Below are positions 11,934 to 24,058 of a stretch of DNA of 64,000 bases, in pieces. The notes under the pieces were generated by a model. It was given only the letters and a program-made list of their open reading frames with translations. It was not told where the DNA came from and searched no databases. This DNA comes from Miscanthus floridulus. Taxonomy: Eukaryota > Streptophyta > Magnoliopsida > Poales > Poaceae. The stretch is from assembly GCF_019320115.1 (NCBI RefSeq), contig NC_089587.1, forward strand, positions 103,881,861-103,945,860. Reading direction: 5' to 3'. Position 1 is the stretch's first letter. Every line of letters starts with the position of its first letter. Both the position numbers and the translations under genes were made by a program.

Positions 11934-13557
11934 TGAAAGGATCAAGATGTCCAAGAGGGAGGTGAATTGGGCTAATTCTAAATTTCTTCGCAATAATTAA
12001 ATCCTATGGTTAGCCCAATTAACCCCTTGTGCCTAGAAAGTGTTCCTAATTGTTCTACCGCACAAAAGACTTGCAACCTAAGTTCCAATCCTACTCTAAC
12101 ATGGCAATTCTAAGAATATAAAGACATGAATTGAATTGCTCAAAGTAAATGCTCAAAGTAAATAAAGAGGAAGGAACACGGCGATGTTTTGCCGAGGTAT
12201 CGGAGAGTCATCACTCCCCACTAGTCCTCATTGGAGCACCCACGCAAGGGTGTAGCCCCCCCTTGATCCATGCAAGGATCAAGTGCTCTCTACGGGTTGA
12301 TTCTTCGACACTCCATCGCGGTGAATCACCCACAACCGCTCACAACGTGAGTTGGGTCACCCACAAGCTCTGTCGGGTGATCACCAAACTCCCAATCACC
12401 ACCAAGCCATCTAGGTGATGGTGATCATTAAGAGTAACAAGCACGAACTCTCACTTGACCACGACAAGCCTAATGAGAAGGTGGATGCACACTTTGCTAC
12501 TCTTGATCTTCACTAATGAGGGCTCTCTTTTGGATTCTCAAATCTCAATCACCTCACTAGGACCTTGCTCTTCTTGGCACTCTCTAAGGTGTTTCTTAGC
12601 TATTGGAATGAGCAAAAGTACCCCCACACACGAGCGGAGGTGGTATTTATAACACCGGCTAAAAAACGAACCGTTAAGTGCTTCTGCGGGGTGATCGGAT
12701 GCTCCGGTCATGTTGACCAGACGCACTGGTCAGTATACCCCAAGCTCTAGTGGTTATGAGTTGACCAGATGCTGGCAGCGTCCGATCAACACTGACCAGA
12801 CACGTCCGGTCACATTTTCCTCTCACTAGAACCTTACTGATGTTGACCGGACGCTGGACCTCTAGAGTCCGATCACTTGCTGAGCAGCATCCGGTCAGTA
12901 ACTGAAACCTGATCAGCGTCCGGTCAGCATTGACCGGACACGTCCGATCAGGATTCTCCCTCTTTGGGACCTTACTAGAGTCGACCGGACGCTGGCCCTC
13001 AGCATCTAGTACCATGACCTCATAGCATCCAGTCATTTCCAAACGATTTCACCTTGGTCAAATGAACTGACCAGACTTTGAGCCAGCGTTTGGTCACACT
13101 GGAGCTAGTGTTCGGTCAGTATTTGACCCTCCATTCACTTCCAACTCTCGAATATATGTGAATGAAGTTTGCTCCATAGGATCAAAGGGCTGTTGTGGAG
13201 CTACCTAGTGCTAGTTTAAACAAGTGTGCACCACACCTAACTCACTAGACTCACCTAGGTCAAGCTACCCATTCATACCCCCCTTAATAGTATGGCCAAA
13301 GGAAAAACAAAGTCCTAAACTACTCTAAGTGTTTCTCCAACTCCAATCGACACTTAGAACTAGTCCATCCTTAACCTTGTCGTCCATCCTTTGAAAACCG
13401 AAACAATTTCCATAGTAGGGGCATGACAACCATGATTGCCCAATCGATCTCCATTATCGTGACCTAACTCAATTGTTTCTGCAAAACACACGTTAGTCAC
13501 AGTAATCACGTATTGTCATTAATCACCAAAACCTAACTAGGGGCCTAGATGCTTTCA
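11934..13557 (-). mobile_element. 3' LTR of the main Sirevirus
   Basis: On the minus strand it starts TGAAAGCATCTAGG at 13557, right after a purine tract, and ends CTTTCA at 11934. The length of about 1.62 kb suits a Sirevirus. It holds a minus-strand TATA box (12644-12652) and many GACCGGACGC / GCGTCCGGTC words between about 12690 and 13110. No second copy of this LTR flanks the element on the other side, so no LTR-LTR comparison or target duplication is available. Confidence 0.8.
12644..12652 (-). promoter_or_regulatory. TATA box of the Sirevirus LTR
   Basis: TTATAAATA on the minus strand, immediately after (in transcription order) the palindrome-rich block. Equivalent TATA words sit in the same relative place in the 7089-9097 LTR. 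Confidence 0.45.
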
Positions 13558-14050
13558 ATCTCCCTCTTTTTGGTGATTGATGACAATACTACCTTGAGTA
13601 TGTGAAAGAGATGAGGTTTTAACATGCTTGGTTAATATAAGCTTTTGGCAATAAGAACAAAAGTGTTAGACAAGCTTATATGACCCAAGCCATCATAATG
13701 TACTCAAAAGATATGAAAAAAACATGAGTACAATTAATAAAGCTCATTTGCATCAGAGTAAAGCGCGGAAGCAAAGGCAAATGAGCAAAACACAAGTGAT
13801 ATGACATATAAAGAATTCAAAGTAGAGAGCACACATGTCAAATATCATGATCACGTAGATATCACTATCACATAAATATAGTAGTAAACATGAATGCATA
13901 ATGTATCACATACACAAAAGCATAATAGTGTATCTCACAAATAGAAACTCCAAATCTAAATAGATAAGCTAATATAATAACTAAGCTCCCCCTAGATAAG
14001 TAGCTCCCCCTAAGCCTGACATACTCAAACCCTCTCCCCCTTTGGCGTCA
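13558..14050 (-). promoter_or_regulatory. Polypurine-tract cluster before the 3' LTR
   Basis: The tract AAAAAGAGGGAGAT abuts the LTR start and would prime plus-strand synthesis. Further upstream three more purine tracts of the AGGGGGAG type occur at about 13985-13993, 14003-14010 and 14033-14043. Multiple purine tracts upstream of the 3' LTR are a described Sirevirus trait. The rest of the interval is AT-rich leader-like sequence. Confidence 0.6.
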
Positions 14051-14061
14051 AACACCAAAAC

Positions 14062-17000
14062 CTACGGGTCGGTCAGTGGGGCTGCAGCGGACGAGCTGGG
14101 CGCTGAGGTATGAGGAGCGAGGTGGAACTGGGTGCCATCATCGTCTAATCCTAAACTATAAGATGTCTGACCCTCTATAGCTGGTAGTGATGCTGAAGCA
14201 ATCTGGGTCAGATCAGGAACTAGTGCTGCTGTAGGCTGAGCTAGTATAACTGAAGCAGCTGGCTCTAATGATGCCACTAAGGAGGGGAGCATCTCTGTCG
14301 TCACTGTGATAGGTGCAACCATAGAAGGACCTAGAACATGCAGGTATGGAGGAGTGGGCTGCCCTGTCAACTCACTGAAGGAAGCACCAAGGCTCCTGGA
14401 CACTATGGTCTCTGGCTCTAGCAGTGATGATGTCTCAGCTAGTGTGAAGCCTGTACGAAACGATGTGAACTATGGGGCTGGCACTGATGTAGCAAACCAC
14501 TAGGACACCTGTTCTGTAGGAGAAGCAAACTGTGTTGGTAGTTATCCCTGACTCTGAAGCCCACTAGGTTGTAACGCTAGAGTCATGGAAGTGGTGGTAG
14601 GTTGACCAAGCTAGGGCGTAGGCTATGACGGTGGAGCCCCAATAGCTGTCACTACATGCTGCATAAATCTAAGAAGCTGCTGCTACATGAGGAGCTACTA
14701 CTGATGCATGGCCTACTGCTGCTAATGTAGTGCCTATGTCTACTGCTGAATGACTAGCTACTAGCGTTGGAACTCGTCCTGCCGAGTCTGGAACTATGCA
14801 AGTGTAGCAGCTGTCTCCTAAGCCTATTTGGCCTGGTCCTGCCTCATCCGCTCAAGTATGGCTAGAAGAGCGGGGTTAGTCTACGGGGTAGGTGGCGCTG
14901 AACTAGAGCTACCAGCCTTAGCATCATGTCGTCATGGAGGCATCTATGGAATGGGCTGGTAATCATCATCAGAACTATCACTGGTGAAAGCTCTAGTTTG
15001 GTTTTGGTTAATTGATGAAACCCTAAGTGCTAACCTAGTTTATTAAGATGATCATGAGATAGGTAGCACTACTCCAAGTGATGAAGCAATGACAAAGATC
15101 ATGACATTAGTGATGATCAAATGCTTGAACTTGGAAAAGAAGAAAGAGAAAAATAAAAGGCTCAAGGCAAAGGTATAAAATATAGGAGCCATTTTGTTTT
15201 AGTGATCAAGACACTTAGTGAGTGTGATCACATTTAGGATAGATAGCCATACTATTAAGAGGAGTGAAACTTGTATCGAAATGCGGTTATCAAAGTGCCA
15301 CTAGATGCTCTAATTCATTGCATATGCATTTAGGATCTAGTGGAGTGCTAACACCCTTGAAAATATTTGTGAAAATATGCTAACACATGTGCACAAAGTG
15401 ATACACTTGGTGGTTGGCACACATGAGCAAGGGTGAAGAAGTTTGAAGTGAAATGGAGTTGGTCACAAAGATGCTAGCGTCAGTCAACTGACCGAACGCT
15501 GGATCACCCAGCGACCGGACGCTGAAGGGCTATGTCCAGTCAAGTTGTCGGATGGGACTGTGACTAGGGTTAAGCACCGGACGCTGGTCTGTGTCTGGTC
15601 AAGCGTGACCGGACGCGTCTGGTCAGCAAAAGATGGTTTTGGGAGCTTATTGGAAATGACCGGACACTGTGGTCTGAGCGTCCGGTCACTTGTGCTGGAG
15701 CATCCGGTCAGTTAATAGCCGTTGAGATCTGGAGGCTCTGGTTTAACTCAGAATGATACGTGGCAAACATCGAGCAACCAGACGCTGGATCCAATGTTCG
15801 GTCAACTAGACTGGAGCATCCGATCACCCCGATCAGTACCCAGTGAAGGGGTACAACGGCTCTATTTTATAGGGGCTCCTATTTAAGCCCCATGGCTAGC
15901 TGTAGCTCAGAACTCTTGCACATTTTCATTGACATAGCTACCTTGTGAGCTTAGCCAAAGCCCTCCCACTCATCTCCATCATTGATTCATCATCTTTGTG
16001 AGATTGGGAGAGAATCCAAGTGTATTGCTTAAGTGATTGCATCTAGAGGCACTTGGTATTCGTGTTGCGCTGCGGATTTTGCTTGTTTCTCTTGGTGGTT
16101 GCCACCACCTAGACAGTTGGAGCAGCGGTGGAGGATTGGCACAAGTTGGTGATTGTTCGTGGCCATCTCCGATGATTGTAAGGGGAGTTGTACCTTCCCC
16201 GGCGGAGTGCTAAAAGGTAACTCTAGTAAATTGCTTGTGTCATTGAGTTACCCCACTTGTGGGTCGGTTCTTGCGGTGTCCTATCGTGTGGACGAGGTTT
16301 GTGAAACACCTCTTAGCCGCCGAACCACCAAGTGTTGGTCGACACAATGGGGACTAGCGTGTTGGCAAGCATGTGAATCTCAGGAGAAAAATCGGTTGTC
16401 TCTTGTCATTTGCATTCTCCCGGTGATTGGCTTAATCTTCATCTTGTGATTGGTTTATCCCCTACATGGCGGTATAATCACCCTACTCACTTATTTACAT
16501 TCTTGCAAACTAGTTGATACAAGCTCTTTAGTGTAATTAGATTTGAGAGCTTGCTTTATTATTTACATTCATCTAGTTGAGCTCTTTAGAGTAGCAAGAT
16601 TGAGAGCTCTTAATGAGTAGTTACATAGCAAGTTTGGGTGCCTAAGTAATCATTGCAACTAGAATTGTTGGACAGGTGGCTTGCAACCCTTGTAGAGCTA
16701 GAGCAAGTTTGCATCACGCTATTTGTCATACTAATCAAATTGTTCTAGTTGATTTGTAGATTTTTAAATAGGCTATTCACCCCCCCCCCTCTAGCCATAT
16801 TAGGACCTTTCAACTAGGCTCGCTAGTGACCAACCCCTCCTGCTGAGCAAGCTCCTCCTCCTCTGTAGCTGCAATACCCTTGATGATATCATCCTGCTGG
16901 GCTACAGTCTCAGGCACCTCTGGATGACGGCATGGCTGACTCGGTGCCTATGGTATACTGTGCCAAATCATCTAAGATAGGTTATAAGCAGGGAACTCTA

Positions 17001-18389
17001 TTGTGGCACCACTGTACTCAACAATCATCTCAGATGACTTAACTGACACAGCTCTGTGGATAAGAAATGTGACCTAGTGAGCGTAGGGTAGCTGCTTGTG
17101 ACCCATGAAGCCCTCAGCAATAGTGTCCTCCATCTTTGACAGAAGGAGATCCTAGATGTCAAAGACTGTCTGCTGCATCAGAGAGTTGAGAAGCCAAAGC
17201 TGAATCTGAGTTAATCCCTCTCTGTATCCCATCCTCGAGAGTAAAGTCCTCCTCATAACAGCCTTAAGCACGCGAGCAGTAGGCATGAGATCACTGGGGT
17301 TCCTCCTCAAACCCTCACTAAAGGGCTCTATAAAGCAGTGATGTACCAAGTCTGTAGGGGGTACCATGCCACCATGAGGGCATCTAGGGGTGCAATCTGT
17401 CCATAGCACACCTCATGGAGCCTGACTGGCTGCTCCTGAAGCCTGAGAATCTCCCTGGCCCTGGTGCTCATCAACCGAGAGTCTCTGCCACCGAATGCAA
17501 AGTGAATAAAGTTATGGTGCGGGTCAATAAAGAGAGAAGCATAGAACTACCGAACCCAAGATGGAACATATAATCCGGTCTGTCCAATCAGATCTATCAG
17601 CCCCGGCAGATATGCAAGGTAGGGGCGAATGTGCTCTCTAGCTACTGCAACAATAGACTCGATGGTGCACACTCTCTATGGTCTAAAGACTGCTCCACTA
17701 TTCAGCTAGGCATTGTAGAAGTCCTCCTACAGGGGTGTATAGAATCCATCTAATGCTCTCTCATCCCTCCTGGGTGGAAACCACACCTCAAAGTCAACAA
17801 ACCTCAACTGTTGCACCTGCTTGGCTGTGGCGGCCCTTAGGTCAAGATGGGTCACTAGAGGCAGACCCTATGGTCGAGGTGGTGGATGAGAACCCCTGTG
17901 CTGAGTGGCTAGCCTCAGTGAAACTAGGACACGAGTACGACTAGAGCAACGTAATAGTGGCTATGGTGCCGCCTCTGTCTCCTCGGCCTGCTGGACCTGC
18001 TCACCCTCCTGAGTCTGCTGAGCTAGCTGAGGCTCCTAAGTCTGTTGTGGCTCCCCCTGAGGCTAAACCTCATCAATGGCAACACACCGTCCTCTAATCA
18101 TGAGGGTCCCAGCAGGACCACCATGAAGACGCTCAACACGCTGAAGAGTAGCTATTGCCTCTGGTGAAAGTGGATCGGCAATCCGAACTCCACTACGAGC
18201 GCCTCCTCTCTCAACACGCTCTGCGGCCTCTGCAACTGCTATGACTCTTGCTATATCTGCATCTGGATACTTGCGCTTCCTAACTGCCAGCTTCTTGGTC
18301 ACCTTGCCTTTAGGTTCTGTAGGCTGACGAGGCAGGGGCCTTGGATCCTCATCACCGGGACCACCACCGACATTCTTCACATGAGCCAT
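14062..18389 (-). pseudogene. Env-like extra ORF of the Sirevirus, broken
   Basis: Lies after pol, where many Sireviruses carry an additional ORF of unproven, envelope-like function. The likely start is the ATG at 18389 (MAHVKNVGGG), opening a charged, Lys/Arg-rich stretch (to 18063) that ends in a stop. Recognisable pieces resume near 17500-17150, including REILRLQEQPVRLHEVCYG and TDLVHHCFIEPF. The Ser/Pro/Ala-rich C-terminus is open at 14403-14062. A solo LTR splits the gene at 14985-16812, and several stops and shifts occur. I see no signal peptide or convincing membrane segment. Function is unknown. Confidence 0.55.
14985..16812 (+). mobile_element. Solo Sirevirus LTR nested in the env-like ORF
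   Basis: Starts TGAAAGCTCTAG and ends AGGACCTTTCA, the same termini as the host element's LTR but in opposite orientation. Flanks are ACTGG (14980-14984) and ACTAG (16813-16817), a 5-bp target duplication with one difference. The interior has GACCGGACGC/GCGTCCGGTC words (about 15480-15835), TATTTAAG near 15888, and a run of ten C near the end. No internal region is attached, so it is a solo LTR left by LTR-LTR recombination. Confidence 0.8.
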
Positions 18390-18429
18390 CTGATAATCTA
18401 AAGAAAAACTACTGCTGACAAAGAACAAC

Positions 18430-19925
18430 TATCAATCTGTCACTTTCATGGCTTGGTCTCGATCCATACTCGCGAGCTTGGCCCTGAGTTAACTGACAAC
18501 TGCCACACTATCTCAACACACCGACTCGCTACACGATGGAATAGATAGGATATGAAAATAAATACAATGTATCTAATAGATGCGAAACCCTAGGAAGCAA
18601 GTAATTTAGATATGAAATTGAAATGCGGGGCTTGCTACCTAACGAACCAATGATATGAAGAAAAGAGAAGCAACACGTGGGGAACCACCAAATCGGCTCG
18701 AGTTAGGGTTCGTGGCTCGACGAAAATCGACAACCGAGATGATGAAAGGCAAGTGCTCGGTGGCTAGGGCAATTTCACAGGCAGTGCTGCTGTGGTGGAG
18801 CTCGGTGGTGGCTCTACTGCGGTGGAAGCTTGGTGGTGGCTCTACTATTGTGGAAGCTCGTTGATGGTAGTGGCTCTGCTGCGGTGGTGCTTGGCAGGGC
18901 ATGGCGGCGGTGCTGGAGTGGGTTGCTGGCGTAGTGGTGCTCAGGAGTGTGAAGCATGGTAGTGGCACAAGGTAGGGCATGGTGGTGCAGTGAGCATGGC
19001 GCGTGGATGTGCAGAGCAGTGGGACTAAGCAGCGGCGTGGAGCTAGGCAGGCGCTGGGGCGTGCAGCGGCGCTTGCGGTGGCTAGGGCATGGGACAACGG
19101 TGTGGAGGCATGGGAGCGGCGATGAAGGCGTGGTGTGGAGGTGGGGTAGGGTTAGACGGCGCATAGATTGGGTTATAAGGTGGCCCCCATGAGTTAGATA
19201 AGCTAACGGAGAAAAGGAATCTGATGCCGCACGTTTTCTATTGACCGGACGCTCCGGTGGTAGCGACCGGACGCTACCACCCAGCGTCCGGTCGATTCTA
19301 GAGAGGTCCAAATCCTCTGGAATTATGACCAGACGCATTCGATGAACACCGACCGGACGTAGCCAGAGTCCGGTCACCTAGCCTTGACGTCTTCATCATC
19401 GACCGGACGTTGAACCTCCTTCTGACCGGACGCTAGGAAAACACTGTTTCAGTGTCCGATCACTCCTTCGGCAGTAGGTTCACCTCCTGTGAACTGACTG
19501 GATGCTGGACATCAGAGTCCGGTGCAGCGTCTGGTCACTCCTTCTTCAGCAAATCTTTAAAGTCCTTCGCGCTGCCTAATCCCAATCAAGTCCCAACTCC
19601 AATAAGATCCAAATAAACACCGATTGGGACTGATGTGAGTGATCTCTCTCAAACCCTCAAGTTTTTTCAAAATATTTTACCTTAGGCTATAATTCTTTTT
19701 AAGAAAATAGGCAAAAAGAGGGCAATTGAAGATAAACGACAAAACAACATTCATGCATATGCAATACTTGAATGTAAATCTAGTTGCTTGTCAAGTTTGA
19801 TCCAAGGTTAAGCTTCTTCACACGCTTTTCTGCGGTTATCTTAACCATGTTAGACAAGCCATATATGTATTAAAAAACATTAAACATGTTGTATATTACA
19901 ATACAATGCAAGGGACAATACAAGC
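18430..19925 (-). other. Spacer between pol and env-like ORF
   Basis: 18630-19200 is GC-rich low-complexity sequence (GGTGG/GTGCT words) with overlapping open frames on both strands but no domain I recognise. 19230-19560 is a palindrome-rich block (separate entry). 19560-19925 is AT-rich and ends at the pol stop codon. Confidence 0.5.
19230..19560. repeat. Cluster of CCGGAC/GTCCGG palindromic motifs
   Basis: Several copies of GACCGGACG and CGTCCGGTC in both orientations sit within about 330 bp. The motif is the same as in the three Sirevirus LTRs of the window, but this cluster lies in the internal region. Sirevirus LTRs are known for palindromes of this type, rich in CpG. Confidence 0.6.
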
Positions 19926-21905
19926 TCAATTTTTAGTGAAGTTACTAAAATCAAGCACATTGAGTTCATTCCGCAATCTACAAAATATTGCCTCATCTAG
20001 CGGTTTAGTGAAGATATCTACCAATTGATCCTCGGTCCTTACACCTTCTAGTGATATATCATTTTTAGCAACATGATCTCTAAGAAAGTGATGGCGGATA
20101 TCTATGTGCTTGGTGCGAGAGTGTTGAACCAGATTATTTGCAAGTTTTACCGCACTTTTATTGTCACATAAAAGAGGTACTTTATCTAGAACTACACCAT
20201 AGTCTAGCAAAGTTTGTTTCATGTAAAGTATTTGTGCACAACAAGCACCCGTGGCAATGCATTTCGCTTCAGCGGTGGACAAAGCCACACTATTTTGCTT
20301 CTTGGAGGACCAAGACACAAGTGATCTACCAAGCAAATGGCACCCTCCGGATGTGCTTTTTCTATCAACTTTGCATCCAGCATAATCTGAATCAGAATAG
20401 CCAATTAATTCAAATCTAGCTCCTTTGGGATACCAAAGGCCAATGCTTGGTGTGTGCTTAAGATACCTAACGATTCTTTTTACGGCAATTAAATGAGTTT
20501 CCTTAGGATTAGCTTGAAACCTAGCACACATACACACACTAAACATGATGTTGGGCCTAGATGCGGTCAAATACAACAAGCTACCAATCATAGAGCAGTA
20601 GAGAGTTTGATCAACCGGGTTACCTCCCTCATCTAGGTCAAGATGTCCATTGGTCGGCATTGGAGTCTTGATTGGCTTACATTCATCCATCTTGAATCTC
20701 TTGAGAAGATCATTAGTATATTTCTCTTGAGAGATGAAAATCCCTTCTCTTATTTGCTTGACTTGAAAACCAAGAAAGAATATAAGCTCTCCAATTATTG
20801 ACATCTCGAACTCCTTTGACATAAATTCACCAAATTCTTTGCATGAATCTTCATTTGATGATCCAAAGATGATATCATCAACATACACTTAACAAATGAA
20901 GATATGCCCATCAAGCTTCTTGGTGAATAGTGTGGTGTCAACCATCCCAATGGTGAAGCCCTTCTCAATAAGGAAATCCTGAAGGCGCTCATACCAAGCT
21001 CTTGGGGCTTGCTTAAGCCCATATAATATCTTGGACAACCTATAAATATGATTAGGATATCTAGGGTCTTCAAACCCGGGAGGTTGATCAATATAGACTA
21101 GTTCATTAATAAAGCCATTTAAAAATACACTTTTCACATCCATTTGATAAAGTTTTATTTCATGATGTGATGCATATGCAAGGAGGATACGGATGGCTTC
21201 TAATCTTGCAACTGGGGCAAAGGTCTCTCCAAAATCCAAACCTTCAACTTGAGAGAACCCCTTTGCAACTAGTCTTGCCTTGTTCCTCACAACAACACCT
21301 TGATCATCTTACTTGTTTTGGAACACCCACTTTGTTCCAATGACTCTTGCACCTTTTGGCCGCTCTTCAAGAGTCCAAACATCATTGCGGGTGAAGTTGT
21401 TCAACTCTTCATGCATGGCATTTATCCAATCTGGATGTTGAAGAGCTTCTTCTATCTTAGTAGGCTCAAAGTAAGAGACAAAAGAGTGATGTGCAATAAA
21501 TGAAGCAAGTTTTTGAGATCGAGTCATTACACCCTTTGATGGACTCCCTATGATGAGATCTTATAGATAATCTTGAAGTAGGGGTGTATTTCTTCTATTG
21601 ACCACTTGAGGGGGAGGTTGTGGAGCATCAACATCTTGTGCTTGTACCACTATTTGTTCATGGGAGACATGAGTATCTTTATTTTCTACTATCCCATCTT
21701 TTTCATCATCTTCTGGCACACTTGATGAAGAAGGTGGATTAATCACTTGTACATCATCTTCATCATCTTTAGGCTTGATGTCTCCAACCGGAATGTTCTT
21801 CATAGCCTCCCTCAATGGTTCATCACCTACATCATCAAGATTCTCATGTGCTCCTTGGGAGCCATTAGATTTATCAAATTCTACATCATATGTTTCTTCA
21901 ACCAA
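19926..21905 (-). pseudogene. Sirevirus pol, reverse transcriptase and RNase H part
   Basis: The longest piece (20888-19926, 320 codons) runs from the catalytic YVDDIIFG motif through RNase H landmarks STAEAK, CDNKSAVKLA and KHIDIRHHF to a natural end. Upstream pieces at 21290-20889 hold [24 protein letters not shown] and [11 protein letters not shown] of the RT fingers and palm. 21905-21561 is the acidic IN-RT linker. In-frame stops fall just before YVDD, after VFQNK (21309) and near 21560; two of these look like Gln codon CAA changed to TAA. The gene is inactive. Confidence 0.85.
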
Positions 21906-21949
21906 GCCGGTGGCATGATTAAATACTCTATATGCTTTGGACTTTAATG

Positions 21950-23149
21950 AGTAACCAATAAGAAAATCAATATCACAACGTCTTTGAAACTTCCCTAGGT
22001 GTTATCGCTTCTTATAGATGTAGCATTTACAACCAAACACCCTAAAGGAGACGTCCGGCTTTTTCCCATTGAGCAACTCATAAAGTGTCTTGCCAAGAAA
22101 CTTTTGAAGGAATAGGCGGTTGGATGCATAGCATGCAGTGTTGATTGCTTCCGCCCATAGAGCTTCGGGGGTGTTGTACTCATCAAGCATTGTTCTTGTA
22201 AGAGTGATCAATGTTTGGTTCTTTCTCTCAACTACACCATTTTGTTGAGGAGATATGTTGCGGAGACTTCATGTTTGATTCCAACTTCATCACAATAAGC
22301 TTCTATGTTTGTGTTGTCAAATTCTTTCCCATTGTCACTTCTTATCTTCTTGAGCTTCACTTCAAATTCATTTTATGCTCTCTTGGCAAACTTCTTGAAA
22401 CAAGATGCAACTTTGGATTTGTCATGAAGGAAGAATACCCATGTATACCTTGAATAATCATCAACAATCACAAGATAATAAAGATTTCCTCCCAAACTCT
22501 TGTATGTTATTGGTCCAAATAAATCCATGTGAAGGAGTTCTAGCACTCTTGTGGTTGACATAAAAGCTTTTGTTGGATGGGTATTTGTAACTTGCTTGCC
22601 GGCTTGACATGCACTACAAAGCTTGTCCTTATCAAACTTCACATCCTTCAACCCTCTCACCAAATCATTCTTCATAAGCTTCTTGAGTGAGCTCATCCCA
22701 ACATGAGCAAGTCTTCTATGCCATAGCCACCCAAGTGTTGTTTTGGTGAATAGGCATGTCTTCAAGTTTGCATCTTCGGAGGTGAAGTCCACTAGATATA
22801 GGTTGTTGTATCTAAATCCTTTGAATATCACATGATCATCATCCTTCTTGGATACAACAACCTCCTTCTCGGTAAACAAGCATTGGAAGCCAAGATCACA
22901 CAATTGTCCAACGGATAGCAAGTTGAAACTCAATGAAGCAACATATAGCACATTGGAGACAGAATGATCATTTGATATTGCCACTTTACCCAATCCTTTG
23001 ACCTTACCCTTTGAGTTATCTCCAAATGTGATTCTTTCTTGCCCATCTACTTCTTCATCTAGTGAGGTGAACATATGAGGATCATCGGTCATATGTTGTG
23101 TGCAACCACTATCAATAACCCAATGACTTCCACCGGTCTTGTAGTTCAC
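21950..23149 (-). pseudogene. Sirevirus pol, protease and integrase part
   Basis: 23149-22373 is open: aspartic protease active site VIDSGCTQHM near its start, then the GAG-pre-integrase zinc site (WHRRLAHVG ... LCSACQAGK) and the integrase core with HMDLFGP and VDDYSRYTWVFFL. A stop (CAA to TAA) follows at 22373. The next piece contains SDNGKEF, then a frameshift near 22260, then QQNGVVERKN (the Glu of the D-D-E triad) and ALWAEAINTACY. This is the only protease copy still attached to the rest of pol. Confidence 0.85.
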
Positions 23150-24058
23150 CTACAAACAAGAGATCAAGTTTTAGGAACCCAAACTTGTTGAGGGCCCTTC
23201 ACCTTCTCAACAAGTGACTTTGCAACCCAAATTTTCTTAGGCCTATTCTTGTTGGGAGGACCTAAGAACATCACTTTCATCTTTCCACTAGAATTCTTTC
23301 TAAGCATGTAGTGAGCATTGAAGGCAAAGGGTCTAGCATGCTTGAGCAGGGGTTGTGGTGGTGGAGTTTGGCACTCATGAGCAAAGTGGCCTTCTTGTCC
23401 ACACTCAAAGCATCTCTTTGGCTTTGATTGTTGTTGTTGAGCTTGAGCCTTCTTCTCTTTGTTTGCCATGTACCCAATGCCACTTCTATCTATCTTTATG
23501 ACGGTGTTCATTAGAAGCTCACTTTGAAGATATTTGCCTCTAGTGAACTTGCTCAATCCAATCTTGAGATGCTCTTTTTCCAATTTGAGCTTCTTGTTCT
23601 CTTCCTTGAGTGCATCACTACTTTTATCTTCCTTGAGTGCAACCTTGATTCTTTCTTCCTTGAGTTTCTTGTTTTCTTCTTTTAGCTTCTCATTCTCAAG
23701 AATCAAGTCACCATCATGATCAAGATTTTCTAGCACAATGGTGTTGTGGATTTTGAACTCTTCAAACTCTTTTTTTAGCTTTTTTTGTCATAATTGAGCT
23801 TGACATACTCATCATAGTCATTGCAGTCAACGACTTGCTTGTCTTTGCCACTAGATCCTTGCTCAATGCTCTCATCAATTAAATCATCACATGATGTAGC
23901 TATATCAATCTTAACAACATCATTAGTAGCATCATGTGGCTCATTGGGTAAAGATTCTTGAGCAATAACAAGATTGTCATGATTAATCTTGAGAGTAGTG
24001 TATTCATCTTTTAGCTTGTTATGGCTAGTGATGAGCTCTTTGTGCACCCACTCAAGTT
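22799..24058 (-). repeat. Array copy 1 (joined to pol)
   Basis: Gag-C part 23164-24058 and the protease that runs on into integrase. The knuckle CFECGQEGHFAHEC is intact with one KPK unit before it. A poly-T expansion near 23770-23787 shifts the gag frame. The right junction is of the short type. Confidence 0.9.
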
